A stretch of 64,000 nucleotides of DNA from Pseudomonas sp. PSB18 (GTDB lineage Bacteria; Pseudomonadota; Gammaproteobacteria; Pseudomonadales; Pseudomonadaceae): NCBI RefSeq assembly GCF_014596565.1, contig NZ_NOIN01000001.1, positions 1 through 64,000 of the forward strand. Direction: 5' to 3'. The notes under the pieces are model-generated. The model did no database searches and was not told the origin of the DNA. It was given only the letters and a program-made list of their open reading frames with translations. Shown piece by piece: positions 19,468-28,589 of the stretch; position 1 is the first letter of the stretch; every line of letters begins with the position of its first letter. Both the position numbers and the translations under genes were made by a program.

Positions 19468-21111
19468 ATGGATCTGTTGTTACTCATGGCTAAACGCTCA
19501 TGGCGCGCACTGCTGGTGGCGACCCTGACGGGCCTGATCTGCGGCCTCGCGGCCGCCGGGCTGATCGCCAACATCAACCACAGCCTGACCGTGTTCGATC
19601 AGTTGCGTCCGGTGGACGGCCTGTACTTCGGTGGCCTGGTGGTGCTGGTGGCGATTTCGCGGGTGATCTCCGACATCAGTCTGCTGCGCCTGGGCCAGGG
19701 GGCGGTCAACGACATGCGCCTGCACCTGAGCGCCAAGCTGATCGACACGCCTTACGCGCAGTTGCAACGCCTGGGCAAGCACCGTCTGCTGGCGATGCTG
19801 ACCGACGACACCCAGACCATCAGCCAGGCGGTGGAGCTGGTGCCGATCCTGCTGGTCAATGCCGGGATCATCGCCGCGTGCCTGGCCTACCTGGGCTGGC
19901 TGAGCCTGCCGTTGCTCGGTTTGACGATGCTGTTGATTGCCCTGGGCAGCCTCAGTTTCAACTGGCCGCAGCGCCGGGCACTGACCTCGATCTCCCGCGC
20001 GCGGGAGCTCAAGGACCAGTTGTTCGACCAATACCGCCTGCTCACCGACGGCAGCAAGGAGCTGCAACTCAACCACCCGCGCCGGCAACACTTCTTCACG
20101 CGCCTGCTGATACCGGTGAGCCAGCAGTACCGCCGGGACTTTGTACGGGGCATGAGCATCTATGCCCTCGTGCTGAACTGGGGTAATGCGGTGTTCTACC
20201 TGCTGATCGGCGTGGTGCTGTTCGCCGCGCCGCAGTTCATCGACCTGAGCGCCAGCCTGGTGACCGGCTACATCCTGGCAATCCTGTACATGATCACGCC
20301 GTTGTCGGAACTGATGCACGCCTTGCCGACCCTGGGCCGGGCCAGCGTCGCGCTGAACAAGATCCGTGCCCTGGAAGGTGAGATGCAAACCGCCGACGAG
20401 GCCGACGGTTCCCTTTCTCCGACCCAGGTTCGCAGCCTGGTGTGTCGGCAGGTCAGCCATACCTACTACCGCGAGCGCGAAGACGGTCATTTCACCCTTG
20501 GCCCCATCGACCTGACGTTGAATGCCGGCGAAGTGGTGTTCATCACCGGCGGCAACGGCAGCGGCAAGACCACCCTGGCCTTGTTGCTGACGGGCCTCTA
20601 CCGGCCGGAAGGCGGCGACATCATGCTCGACGAGCAAGTCTCCTCAAGCAATGACAACCACCACTACCGCCAGCACTTCTCGGCGATCTTCACCGACTTC
20701 TGCCTGTTCGAGAACCTGTTCGATGGCGACGACCCGCAGTTGGTGAAGCAGGCCCAGGACTACCTGATCCACCTGCAGCTGGATCACAAGGTGCACATCG
20801 AGGAAGGCAAGCTGACGACACTGGCGCTGTCCACCGGGCAACGCAAGCGTCTGGCGCTGCTCAGCGCCTACCTGGATGATCGTCCGTGCTACCTGTTCGA
20901 CGAGTGGGCGGCCGACCAGGATCCGGTGTTCAAGCACTTTTTCTACACCCGGATCCTGCCTGACCTGCGCGAGCGCGGCAAACTGCTGATCGTCATTTCC
21001 CATGACGATGCCTACTTCGGCCTGGCGGACCGGTTGATTCGTATCGAGCATGGCCAGCTCAGCGAAATCGCGCCCCAGGCCGCCATGAAGACGCCGGCCA
21101 TGCTCTCCTGA
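19468..21111 (+). CDS. Cyclic-peptide/siderophore export ABC transporter (PvdE/SyrD-like)
   Basis: 547 residues from ATG 19468. GGAG at 19455 and the adjacent TE stop decide this start over an in-frame upstream one. An N-terminal membrane domain with several hydrophobic segments (from about residue 10 to 290) is fused to an ATPase domain. That domain has Walker A GGNGSGKTT (near 362), signature LSTGQRKRL (near 453) and the DEWAADQDP Walker B region characteristic of the PvdE/SyrD cyclic-peptide exporter family. It abuts the terminal NRPS gene, so it very likely moves the peptide or its precursor across the inner membrane. The gene is probably the last in the NRPS operon, since a REPIN-type hairpin pair follows. 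Confidence 0.93.
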   Translation: MDLLLLMAKRSWRALLVATLTGLICGLAAAGLIANINHSLTVFDQLRPVDGLYFGGLVVLVAISRVISDISLLRLGQGAVNDMRLHLSAKLIDTPYAQLQRLGKHRLLAMLTDDTQTISQAVELVPILLVNAGIIAACLAYLGWLSLPLLGLTMLLIALGSLSFNWPQRRALTSISRARELKDQLFDQYRLLTDGSKELQLNHPRRQHFFTRLLIPVSQQYRRDFVRGMSIYALVLNWGNAVFYLLIGVVLFAAPQFIDLSASLVTGYILAILYMITPLSELMHALPTLGRASVALNKIRALEGEMQTADEADGSLSPTQVRSLVCRQVSHTYYREREDGHFTLGPIDLTLNAGEVVFITGGNGSGKTTLALLLTGLYRPEGGDIMLDEQVSSSNDNHHYRQHFSAIFTDFCLFENLFDGDDPQLVKQAQDYLIHLQLDHKVHIEEGKLTTLALSTGQRKRLALLSAYLDDRPCYLFDEWAADQDPVFKHFFYTRILPDLRERGKLLIVISHDDAYFGLADRLIRIEHGQLSEIAPQAAMKTPAMLS

Positions 21112-21124
21112 AGCGGTCGATAGA

Positions 21125-21275
21125 CCTGTGGCGAGGGGATTTAGCGAAACGTCGCACCGCCCCGCTGGGCTGCGTAGCAGCCCCAACACAGGCGACTCAA
21201 TCCACCTGATATACCGAGTAGCAGGGCTTTGGGGCTGCTTTGCAGCCCAGCGGGGATAAATCCCCTCGCCACAGG
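21125..21275. repeat. REPIN-like inverted repeat doublet (GTGGCGAGGGGAT type)
   Basis: Left arm CCTGTGGCGAGGGGAT (from 21125) and right arm ATCCCCTCGCCACAGG (to 21275) are inverted copies, each with an inner CTGGGCTGC...GCAGCCC hairpin. It lies between the convergent exporter and FhuF-like genes. The same element type recurs at 56407-56502. It may form hairpins on both transcripts. Confidence 0.8.
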
Positions 21276-21318
21276 TTCATCGTTCTTCTTAGGTGAACAG
21301 CATTACCCCTAACGAGGC

Positions 21319-22047
21319 TCACGCCTCTTCATAGATGTAATGCAGGTAGCTCACCTGCTCCGCCAGGGGCAGGCGATGCAGTTTGGGGCAGGACTCGCAG
21401 AGCACCGGCGGTTGGCCTTCGACGGGTTCGTGCAGTTGGTAATGCAGGCAGCAATGCCGGCGCAAGGGCAAGCACGGGCAGATCTGCGGCGCGGGTGATT
21501 CGACCATGCGTTGCAGGCCCCGCAGCTTCAGACGCCCGTCATTCACCGTGACCGGTTCCAGCCACCCATGTGCCTCGGCGAATCCGTCCCGGGACAGGTC
21601 GGGGTCCATTCGCGCGAACGCACCATCCCAGATGGCAACCATGTTGCCCCACAGTATCTTCGGCGCCAGCCCTCCGGCGGCAGCCAGGGTCGCGAACAGC
21701 GGTGCCAGGTGCTCGTGGACCAACCGCGACCAGTAGGCCCCGCGCTCGTCCGGGCCCAACGCCGGCAGTCGGTTCGCCAGCCCCAGCGCCGAGGGTTGAC
21801 CGTCATCGTGCAACAGCACCGCCTCTTCGCCCCAGAAATCGATGGCGCTATGGCGGGTCAACACACAGGCCAGGGTCGCCGGCAGGACGATGCTCATGTA
21901 GTTCATCGACCACTGCGACACCACGGCGGCGCGGTTCACCCCCGGATAACGCAGGGCGAAGCGGGCCAGCAGCGGTTGCAGGACCTCAGGCTCGGCAAGT
22001 CGGCTCAACGCGACGCAAGGCTGGTCGCCAGCTCCCTGCCGGATCAC
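21319..22047 (-). CDS. FhuF-like siderophore-iron reductase ([2Fe-2S])
   Basis: 242 residues from GTG 22047. The C-terminus has CC near the end of an Arg/His-rich stretch, then 16 residues, then CESC, an expanded form of the FhuF-type CC-X10-C-X2-C cluster motif. A further C-P-C precedes it. Family members reduce ferric siderophores in the cytoplasm to release iron, which fits a gene beside a siderophore NRPS locus. The start is uncertain. The open frame continues upstream with plausible sequence (EFPEWLNQAWPPIRR) to about 22095, where a strong AAAGGGAGA ribosome site is followed by ATC rather than ATG/GTG/TTG. The true protein may therefore be about 16 residues longer. Confidence 0.85.
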   Translation of the reverse strand: MIRQGAGDQPCVALSRLAEPEVLQPLLARFALRYPGVNRAAVVSQWSMNYMSIVLPATLACVLTRHSAIDFWGEEAVLLHDDGQPSALGLANRLPALGPDERGAYWSRLVHEHLAPLFATLAAAGGLAPKILWGNMVAIWDGAFARMDPDLSRDGFAEAHGWLEPVTVNDGRLKLRGLQRMVESPAPQICPCLPLRRHCCLHYQLHEPVEGQPPVLCESCPKLHRLPLAEQVSYLHYIYEEA

Positions 22048-22118
22048 CCGCCGTATCGGCGGCCAGGCCTGGTTGAGCCATTCTGGAAATTCGATGACGG
22101 GTCTCCCTTTCCCTAATT

Positions 22119-22137
22119 AATGCAAACGATTAGCATT
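22119..22137. promoter_or_regulatory. Candidate Fur box between fhuF-like and BacA-like ABC genes
   Basis: AATGCAAACGATTAGCATT is a near-palindrome (AATGC...GCATT) of 19 bp resembling gamma-proteobacterial Fur sites of the AATG-N-AACGATT-N-CATT kind. It sits in the divergent gap between the FhuF-like gene and the gene at 22203, where iron repression of both would make sense. Called by eye only. Confidence 0.5.
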
Positions 22138-22202
22138 GGCTGATCCTATCCTTCCTCATCTGCAAACTCAACGTCGTCAGCGACCGGGCTTACCAAGACC
22201 AC

Positions 22203-23912
22203 ATGCACACACTCCGCACTTTCTGGCGTCTCGCGCGGCCGTTCTGGACATCCGAGGAAAAATACCCGGCCCTGTTGCTGTTGTTGGGCACCGTGTTGAT
22301 GACCCTGTGCCTGGTGGGCATCAACATCCTCAACAACTTCTGGAACCTGCATTTCTACAACGCGTTGCAGGCCCTGGACTATCAGGGCTTTCTCGTCGGC
22401 AGCCTACAGTTCATCCTGCTGCAGGTCGGCATGGCGGGGTTTACCGTGGGCGCGTTCCACTTCCAGCAGAAGCTGACCATACGCTGGCGCCGTTGGGCCA
22501 CCCGCAACATGCTCGACCAATGGCTGGGCAGCCAGCGCTACCAGAAGCTGAAACTGACCGAGACCGAGGTCGATAACCCCGACCAGCGGATCGCCGAGGA
22601 CATCGACCTGTTTATCGTCAAGTCGCTGAAATTGAGCCTGGGACTGTTGACGTCGGTGGTGTCGCTGTTCTCCTTCCTGAATATTCTCTGGCAGGCGTCG
22701 AACCTGGTCAGCGTGCCGTTCGACGACCAATCGGTGGTCATCCCGGGGCTGCTGGTGTGGATCGCGCTGGTGTATGCGCTGTTGGGCACCGGCCTGGCCT
22801 TCTGGCTGGGACGTGCATTGCCAAGCCTCAATTTCATGCAACAACGGCGTGAAGCGGATTTCCGCTTCTCTCTCATCCGCCTGCGGGAAAACGCCGACTC
22901 GGTAGCCCAATACCGTGGCGAAGCGGTGGAGAACGAGCGCTTCAACCAGCGTCTGGAAGCGGCGCTGGAGAATTTCTGGGCGCTGGTCAAGAAGCAGAAG
23001 CTGATCATGGGCTATTCGACCTTCTACCTGCGCAGCGCCACGGTCATTCCCATGTTCATCATGGCGCCGCAATTCTTCGCCGGCGCGTTCCCCTTGGGTC
23101 GCCTGACGCAGATCAGCGCAGCCTTCGGCGAAGTCCACGCGGCCATCGCCTACCTGGTCAGCGTGTTTCCGGAACTGTCGGAATGGAAGTCGGTGATCGA
23201 CCGTTTGAACGGTTTCCAGGAGCGTCTGGACCACCTCGAAATCAAGTCCGAGGTCCGGCTCGAACAGCAGGCCAGCGGCCTCGAGATCAAGGACCTGGAC
23301 GTCTGGCTGCCCAGCGGCCGGCAATTGTTCAAGGGCTTCAACCTGTCGCTCAAACCCGGCGACAGCCTGATGATCAGCGCGCCGTCCGGCTACGGTAAAT
23401 CGACCCTGCTTCGCACCATCAGCGGGCTTTGGCCCCATGCTCGCGGCACCAGCCGCTACGACCGTGAGCGGGCCCTGACCCTGTCGCAAAAACCCTACCT
23501 GCCGCTGGGCTGCCTGCGCGAGGCGCTCTGGTATCCCAACCCGCCACGGCCCGAAGAAGATGCCGCGTTGCGCCAGGTGATGGAGCAGGTTGGCCTGCAA
23601 CACCTGGGCGATCAACTGGATGAGGAACGGGATTGGGCCCAGACCCTCAGCGTTGGCGAGCAGCAACGCTGCGCGTTCGTCCGCGCCCTGCTGGCCCGTC
23701 CGACGGTGCTGTTCCTCGACGAGAGCAGCTCGGCACTGGACGCGGTCAACGAGCTGCGCTGCTATCAGCTGCTCAAGCAGACGCTGCCGGAGACGATTCT
23801 GATCAGCGTCGGGCACAACGCCTCGTTGGAGCACATTCATTGGCAAGTCCTGGAACTCAAGGATGAGGCACGGTGGGTGCATCGCAAGGTCCAGCAGGCG
23901 GCCGTCAGCTAG
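22203..23912 (+). CDS. ABC transporter permease/ATP-binding protein, SbmA/BacA (YddA) family
   Basis: 569 residues. The N-terminal half is an SbmA/BacA-type membrane domain (first hydrophobic segment near residues 22-45; [13 protein letters not shown] and [23 protein letters not shown] family motifs). The C-terminal half is an ATPase with Walker [11 protein letters not shown] (near 393), signature LSVGEQQR (near 482) and Walker [13 protein letters not shown]. SbmA/BacA-like ABC proteins import or move peptides, and relatives occur in siderophore loci. Divergent from the FhuF-like gene across a candidate Fur box, it is probably iron-regulated and acts on the siderophore or its precursor. Direction of transport is not evident. 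The ATG at 22203 has only a weak ribosome site. Confidence 0.9.
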   Translation: MHTLRTFWRLARPFWTSEEKYPALLLLLGTVLMTLCLVGINILNNFWNLHFYNALQALDYQGFLVGSLQFILLQVGMAGFTVGAFHFQQKLTIRWRRWATRNMLDQWLGSQRYQKLKLTETEVDNPDQRIAEDIDLFIVKSLKLSLGLLTSVVSLFSFLNILWQASNLVSVPFDDQSVVIPGLLVWIALVYALLGTGLAFWLGRALPSLNFMQQRREADFRFSLIRLRENADSVAQYRGEAVENERFNQRLEAALENFWALVKKQKLIMGYSTFYLRSATVIPMFIMAPQFFAGAFPLGRLTQISAAFGEVHAAIAYLVSVFPELSEWKSVIDRLNGFQERLDHLEIKSEVRLEQQASGLEIKDLDVWLPSGRQLFKGFNLSLKPGDSLMISAPSGYGKSTLLRTISGLWPHARGTSRYDRERALTLSQKPYLPLGCLREALWYPNPPRPEEDAALRQVMEQVGLQHLGDQLDEERDWAQTLSVGEQQRCAFVRALLARPTVLFLDESSSALDAVNELRCYQLLKQTLPETILISVGHNASLEHIHWQVLELKDEARWVHRKVQQAAVS

Positions 23913-23924
23913 CCGGGCTGCCGT

Positions 23925-24019
23925 CATCGCGAGCGGGCTCGCTCCCACAGGGCTTTCGGACGATTGCAAGATCTGTGGGCGAAGCAGCTCCCATGTGGGA
24001 GCGAGCCCGCTCGCGATGG
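23925..24019. repeat. REP doublet (CGCGAGCGGGCTCGCTCCCACA type)
   Basis: CATCGCGAGCGGGCTCGCTCCCACA on the left is answered by an inverted TGTGGGAGCGAGCCCGCTCGCGATGG on the right. A third partial copy (TGTGGGCGAAGCAGCTCCCA) lies between them. It occupies most of the 254-nt gap before the alcohol dehydrogenase gene. The same class recurs at 51459-51548. Confidence 0.8.
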
Positions 24020-24166
24020 CGCCAGCGCACGCCACACCGCCCCAAACTGACCCACCGCTTTCGCGATGACCGCCAGTCCCCGCGCCGCAAGATCTCTCTG
24101 AACTTCCATCCGGCATCCTCCCTCTGCCCTTTACCAGCATGTAAACAAAGAGAGAGGCAGGACGTC

Positions 24167-25390
24167 ATGAGAGCACTCACTTACCACGGTGCGCACACTG
24201 TAAAAGTCGACACCGTTCCGGACCCGGTTCTGGTGGACAGCGACGACATCATCCTGCGCGTCACGGCGACCGCCATCTGTGGTTCGGACCTGCACCTCTA
24301 TCGCGGCAAGATCCCCTCGGTCGAGCATGGCGATATCTTCGGACACGAGTTCATGGGAATCGTCGAAGAGGCAGGTCCCGCAGTGACCGCCGTTCAACCC
24401 GGCGACCGCGTGGTGATCCCGTTCGTGATCGCGTGCGGCAGCTGTTTTTTCTGCCAGATGGACCTGTTCGCAGCCTGCGAAACGACCAACACCGGTCGCG
24501 GTGCCATCCTCAACAAGAAAGCCATCCCACCCGGCGCAGCGCTGTTCGGCTTCAGCCACCTGTATGGCGGCGTACCCGGTGGGCAGGCCGAATATGTACG
24601 GGTGCCGAAGGCCAACACCGGCCCCTTTAAAGTGCCTGGGACCCTTTCGGACGAGAAGGTGCTGTTTCTTTCGGACATCCTGCCCACTGCTTTCCAGGCG
24701 GTCACCAACGCAGGCATCGGCAACGGCTCGAGTATCGCCATCTACGGCGCCGGGCCGGTCGGTTTGTTGAGTGCCGCATGCGCCAGGATGCTGGGCGCCG
24801 AGCAGATATTCATGGTCGATCACCACCCCTATCGCCTCGCCTACGCACAGCAAACCTATGGCGTGATTCCGATCAACTTCGATGAAGACGACGACCCCGC
24901 CGACACGATCATTCGCCAGACCAAAGGCATGCGCGGTGTCGACGGTGTGGTCGATGCGGTGGGCTTCGAGGCCAAAGGCAGCACCACCGAGACGGTGCTC
25001 GCCACGCTCAAGCTTGAAGGCAGCAGCGGCAAAGCCCTGCGCCAGTGCATCGCGGCCGTCCGCCGTGGCGGGGTCGTGAGCGTGCCGGGGGTGTATGCGG
25101 GCTTCATCCACGGCTTCCTGTTTGGCGATGCATTCGACAAAGGCCTGACGTTCAAGATGGGACAGACCCATGTGCAGCGCTATCTTCCCGAGTTGCTCGG
25201 CCACATCGAGACCGGTCGCCTGGCGCCGGAGGTCATCATCAGCCACCGGATGTCGCTGGAACAGGCCGCCGAGGGGTACGAGATTTTCGACAAGAAGCAG
25301 GAGGACTGCCGCAAGGTCATCCTGACGCCGGGCGACTCAGCCATCGCATTGCCGGAGGGTGACGGTCCGGCCCTGGTGCTGGGAACTTGA
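24167..25390 (+). CDS. Zinc-dependent alcohol dehydrogenase (FDH-like MDR family)
   Basis: 407 residues from ATG 24167, preceded by GAGAGG. The medium-chain dehydrogenase layout is clear. Catalytic zinc ligands lie in AICGSDLH and GHEFMG. The structural zinc loop is [17 protein letters not shown]. The Rossmann glycine motif is [11 protein letters not shown]. The 40-residue insertion ending in [14 protein letters not shown] is typical of glutathione-independent formaldehyde dehydrogenase-like members. It probably oxidises an alcohol or aldehyde with NAD; the substrate is unknown. It is convergent with the sugar-acid operon and separated from the siderophore locus by a REP doublet, so operon context gives little help. 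Confidence 0.9.
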   Translation: MRALTYHGAHTVKVDTVPDPVLVDSDDIILRVTATAICGSDLHLYRGKIPSVEHGDIFGHEFMGIVEEAGPAVTAVQPGDRVVIPFVIACGSCFFCQMDLFAACETTNTGRGAILNKKAIPPGAALFGFSHLYGGVPGGQAEYVRVPKANTGPFKVPGTLSDEKVLFLSDILPTAFQAVTNAGIGNGSSIAIYGAGPVGLLSAACARMLGAEQIFMVDHHPYRLAYAQQTYGVIPINFDEDDDPADTIIRQTKGMRGVDGVVDAVGFEAKGSTTETVLATLKLEGSSGKALRQCIAAVRRGGVVSVPGVYAGFIHGFLFGDAFDKGLTFKMGQTHVQRYLPELLGHIETGRLAPEVIISHRMSLEQAAEGYEIFDKKQEDCRKVILTPGDSAIALPEGDGPALVLGT

Positions 25391-25453
25391 GTTCAGCGAC
25401 CAGGGCAGCACTGGAGACACTGGGCGAGCCCGTACGCGATAAACGGTCCGGTA

Positions 25454-26302
25454 TTACTCCGCCTGCACCGTGACCTGGCGTTGCTCCCCCAGCCCCGTGA
25501 TGCCCAGGCGCACGGTCTGCCCCGGGCGCAGGAACACCGGTTGCGGCTTGATGCCCAGGCCGACCCCGGGGGGTGTTCCCGTCGAGATCACATCCCCCGG
25601 CTGCAGGCTCATGCATCGGCTCAGGTAGGCGATCAGTTGCGGTACGCTGAAGATCAGCGTTCGCGTATTGCCGTTCTGGTAGCGGTGCCCATCGACTTCC
25701 AGCCATAGGTCCAGGCCATGGGGATCGCCGACCTCGTCCCGGGTGACCAGCCACGGGCCCATGGGGCCGAAGGTGTCGAAGCCCTTGCCTTTGTCCCAGG
25801 TGCCGCCCCGCTCCAACTGCCACTCCCGCTCGGATACATCGTTGATGACGCAATAGCCGGCGACATGCTCCATCGCATTCGCTTCATCGATGTTGCGTCC
25901 GCCCCTGCCGATGACGACGCCCAACTCCACTTCCCAGTCGGTCTTGAGCGAGCCGCGGGGAATCTGGATATCGTCGTTCGGCCCGCAAATGGCACTGGTC
26001 CATTTGCCGAAGATGATCGGCTCCTTCGGCACGTCCATATTCGACTCGGCCGCATGGTCAGCGTAGTTCAGGCCAATGCAGATGAATTTGCCGACGTGCC
26101 CGACACAGGCACCGAGCCGTGGCTGTCCAGCAACGATCGGCAGGCTGTTCGGGTCGAGGTCGGCCAGCGCCGCCAACCCCTCCGGACTCAAGACGTGTCC
26201 CGCGATGTCCGGCACGTGCTCCGACAGGTCGCGGATTCGATTATCCGCATCCAACAGACCGGGTTTTTCCGCGCCTTTTTCGCCGTAGCGCAACAGTTTC
26301 AT
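25454..26302 (-). CDS. Fumarylacetoacetate hydrolase family protein (possible 2,4-diketo-3-deoxy-sugar-acid hydrolase)
   Basis: 282 residues from ATG 26302, with GAGGAG just upstream; a longer in-frame start is unlikely. FAH-fold metal ligands are visible in DWEVELGVVIG and NDVSERE, and the N-terminal KLLRYG is typical of the bacterial ureidoglycolate-lyase-like branch. Members near BDH2/DHRS6-type SDR genes often cleave 2,4-diketo-3-deoxy sugar acids (L-fuconate or L-rhamnonate pathways) to pyruvate plus lactate. The SDR gene lies 36 nt upstream in the same operon, which supports that role by inference. Specific substrate unproven. Confidence 0.88.
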   Translation of the reverse strand: MKLLRYGEKGAEKPGLLDADNRIRDLSEHVPDIAGHVLSPEGLAALADLDPNSLPIVAGQPRLGACVGHVGKFICIGLNYADHAAESNMDVPKEPIIFGKWTSAICGPNDDIQIPRGSLKTDWEVELGVVIGRGGRNIDEANAMEHVAGYCVINDVSEREWQLERGGTWDKGKGFDTFGPMGPWLVTRDEVGDPHGLDLWLEVDGHRYQNGNTRTLIFSVPQLIAYLSRCMSLQPGDVISTGTPPGVGLGIKPQPVFLRPGQTVRLGITGLGEQRQVTVQAE

Positions 26303-26338
26303 CGAATGCTCCTCATTCAAACCCAACGTAAAGACGAC

Positions 26339-27079
26339 TCAGAGGCTCATGCCGCCGTCGATGACATGCACAGCGCCGGTGGTGTAGGTCGACGCATCGC
26401 TGCCCAGGTACACAGCCAACTGCGCGATTTCCTCGGTGCTGCCAATTCGGCCCATGGGCTGGCGCTCAAGGAACTGATGATAGATCTGTGATTCATCGAC
26501 GCCCTGTTGCCGGGCCTGGGCGGCAATGCGCTGGCGCAACGAGGGCGAGTCCACCGTCCCCGGACAGATCGCGTTGCAGCGAATGCCCTGACCGACAAAG
26601 TCAATGGCGACGGCCTTCGTCAGGCCTATCACCGCGGCCTTGCTGGTCGCATAGGCGAAACGGTTCGGCACGCCCTTGATACTCGACGCCACCGACGACA
26701 TGTTGATGATCGAACCGCCGCCACGGGCCAGCATGCCCGGCAGGAACGCACGGATGGTCCGATACATCGCCGTGACATTGAGGTCCATCGAGCGCGCCCA
26801 GGCCGATTCGTCGCATTCCAGGAGATTGCCGCTGTGCACGTAACCGGCACAGTTGAACAGCACGTCCAGCCCACCGATTCGTTCGCAAGCCGTGTCGATG
26901 GCCTCGGCAGACGTCACGTCCAGGGTCATGGCTGTAACCCCTTCGATGCCCGCCAACGCACCAATATCGATATCACTGGCGAACACCTCGGCACCGGCCC
27001 GGGCGAAGGCGATGGCGCTGGCCAGGCCGATGCCCTGCCCCGCGGCCGTGACCAATACGCGCTTATTGAGCAGATTCAA
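26339..27079 (-). CDS. SDR family oxidoreductase (possible 2-keto-3-deoxy-sugar-acid dehydrogenase)
   Basis: 246 residues from a TTG start at 27079. CTGGAGGT just upstream and the 4-nt TTGA overlap with the MFS stop argue for this start. Motifs are TAAGQGIG (cofactor), DVLFNCAGYVH (the NNAG position reads NCAG), and SSVASSIKG with YATSKAA (catalytic Ser, Tyr, Lys). The sequence resembles the DHRS6/BDH2-like branch, which includes 2-keto-3-deoxy-L-fuconate dehydrogenases. Together with the following FAH enzyme it would oxidise a 2-keto-3-deoxy sugar acid to the 2,4-diketo form. Pathway assignment is inference. Confidence 0.88.
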   Translation of the reverse strand: MNLLNKRVLVTAAGQGIGLASAIAFARAGAEVFASDIDIGALAGIEGVTAMTLDVTSAEAIDTACERIGGLDVLFNCAGYVHSGNLLECDESAWARSMDLNVTAMYRTIRAFLPGMLARGGGSIINMSSVASSIKGVPNRFAYATSKAAVIGLTKAVAIDFVGQGIRCNAICPGTVDSPSLRQRIAAQARQQGVDESQIYHQFLERQPMGRIGSTEEIAQLAVYLGSDASTYTTGAVHVIDGGMSL

Positions 27080-28458
27080 GCGACCTCCAGTTTTGCTGAC
27101 GTGACGGCGGCCTTGGGGGTTCGGGCGAGCATCGAGGCGGGGATGGCCAGGATCAGTCCACCGCTGACCAACAGACACAGGGCCAGTACATAGGTGCCGT
27201 TATTGATGTTGCCCGTGAGGGTTTCCGCTACTGCGGTGATCATCGAGCCGGTGAAACCCGACAGGTTGCCGATGGCATTGATCATGCCGATGCCAGCGGC
27301 TGCCGCGACGCCCGACAACAGCGTCCCTGGCAGGGTCCAGAAAATCGGCATCAGGCTGAGGATTCCCGAAGCGGCAACGCTGAGGAACAGTACGGACAAC
27401 ACCAGGTTGTTGGCGAAGAAAGCGCTGAGGATCAGGCCGACGCCGCCGATGAAGGCTGGAATGGCGGCGTGCAGGCGCCGCTCGCCGGTGCGGTTGGAGT
27501 GCCGCGCGTTGAGCAACATTGCCACGACGGCCACCGCGTAAGGAATCGCGGTCAGCAAGCCAATGTGCAAGCTGTTGGTGATCCCGGTGCTCTTGATGAT
27601 CGAGGGCATCCAGAACGCCAGGCCATAGAAACCTGTGTTGAAGGTCAACAGAATCAGCACCAGCAACCACACCCGAGGGTTGAGGAACACCTCGCTCAAA
27701 CGGCTGGCCTTGCCCTGGTTGTCCGTCTGCAGATTAGCCTTGAGCAGGTTTTTCTCCGCATCGGAAAGCCATTTCGCCTTATCGATGTTATCGGCCAGGC
27801 AGACAATCACCACGAACGCCATGATGATCGAGGGAATGCCTTCGATCAGCAGCATCCATTGCCAACCGGACAGCCCCCTCACCCCTTGCATGCTGTTCAT
27901 CAGCCAACCTGAGAGTATCCCGCCCAACGTCAGGCTGACCGGCAACGCCAACAGGAAGCCGGACATCACCCGGCTTTGCCGATGGGTCGGGAACCAGTAG
28001 TTGAGGTACAGGATCACGCCGGGAAAAAAGCCCGCTTCGCAGACACCCAACAGAAAGCGCAGCACGTAGAACATCGTGCTCGATTCGATATGAAAGAAGC
28101 CCGCCAGCGGTACCGTGTAGGCCACGGCCATGGAGATCACCGCCCAACTGAGCATGATCCGGGCAATCCAGAACCGCGCACCGAAGCGATGCAACAGCAG
28201 GTTGCTGGGCACTTCGAAGATGAAATAGCCCCAGAAAAACATACTGGCGCCCAAGGCATACACGGTGTTGCTGAATTGCAGTTCGTTGAGCATGTCGAGC
28301 TTGGCGAAACCAATGTTCACCCGGTCAAGATAAGCCGCCATGTAGCACAGGAGCAGGACGGGAAGGATGCGCCAGATGACTTTGCGGTAGGTCCGGTCTT
28401 CGAAATCGAGTTCACCGGTTTGCGCCTGGGCAAGTAAATGCTCGGAGACGGTTTGCAT
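27076..28458 (-). CDS. MFS transporter, anion:cation symporter family (sugar-acid uptake)
   Basis: 460 residues from ATG 28458, preceded by CAGGGG. Twelve hydrophobic segments are visible. The N-terminal LLLCYMAAYLDRVNIGFAKL and the loop GFFPGVILYLNYWFPTHRQSR are hallmarks of the ACS/phthalate-tartrate-hexuronate permease group, which imports organic and sugar acids with protons. It is the first gene of a three-gene operon with the SDR and FAH enzymes, so it probably imports their substrate. A LysR-type palindrome lies at 28571-28585, 113 nt upstream of its start. Confidence 0.92.
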   Translation of the reverse strand: MQTVSEHLLAQAQTGELDFEDRTYRKVIWRILPVLLLCYMAAYLDRVNIGFAKLDMLNELQFSNTVYALGASMFFWGYFIFEVPSNLLLHRFGARFWIARIMLSWAVISMAVAYTVPLAGFFHIESSTMFYVLRFLLGVCEAGFFPGVILYLNYWFPTHRQSRVMSGFLLALPVSLTLGGILSGWLMNSMQGVRGLSGWQWMLLIEGIPSIIMAFVVIVCLADNIDKAKWLSDAEKNLLKANLQTDNQGKASRLSEVFLNPRVWLLVLILLTFNTGFYGLAFWMPSIIKSTGITNSLHIGLLTAIPYAVAVVAMLLNARHSNRTGERRLHAAIPAFIGGVGLILSAFFANNLVLSVLFLSVAASGILSLMPIFWTLPGTLLSGVAAAAGIGMINAIGNLSGFTGSMITAVAETLTGNINNGTYVLALCLLVSGGLILAIPASMLARTPKAAVTSAKLEVA

Positions 28459-28570
28459 GTGATAACCCCTGGGCACGTGGACATGCCTGATTGTTTTTAT
28501 CGGATGGGAGCTGGGGCTCACTCTACGACCGTGAAACGATTCTTTCCCAATGGCATTTTCTGATTAATCG

Positions 28571-28585
28571 ATAACGATCCGTTAT
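28571..28585. promoter_or_regulatory. LysR-type operator ATAAC-N5-GTTAT, site 1
   Basis: ATAACGATCCGTTAT is a perfect 5+5 palindrome that includes the T-N11-A pattern of LysR sites. It lies upstream of the MFS operon, just past the stop of the LysR gene. The same arms and spacing occur at 29584-29598. Confidence 0.65.
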
Positions 28586-28589
28586 CGGA

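Noticed and set aside
23873..24166. Open frame extending the alcohol dehydrogenase upstream by 98 codons
   Set aside because: The extension reads through the REP doublet; ATG 24167 has a ribosome site and starts the conserved dehydrogenase sequence.
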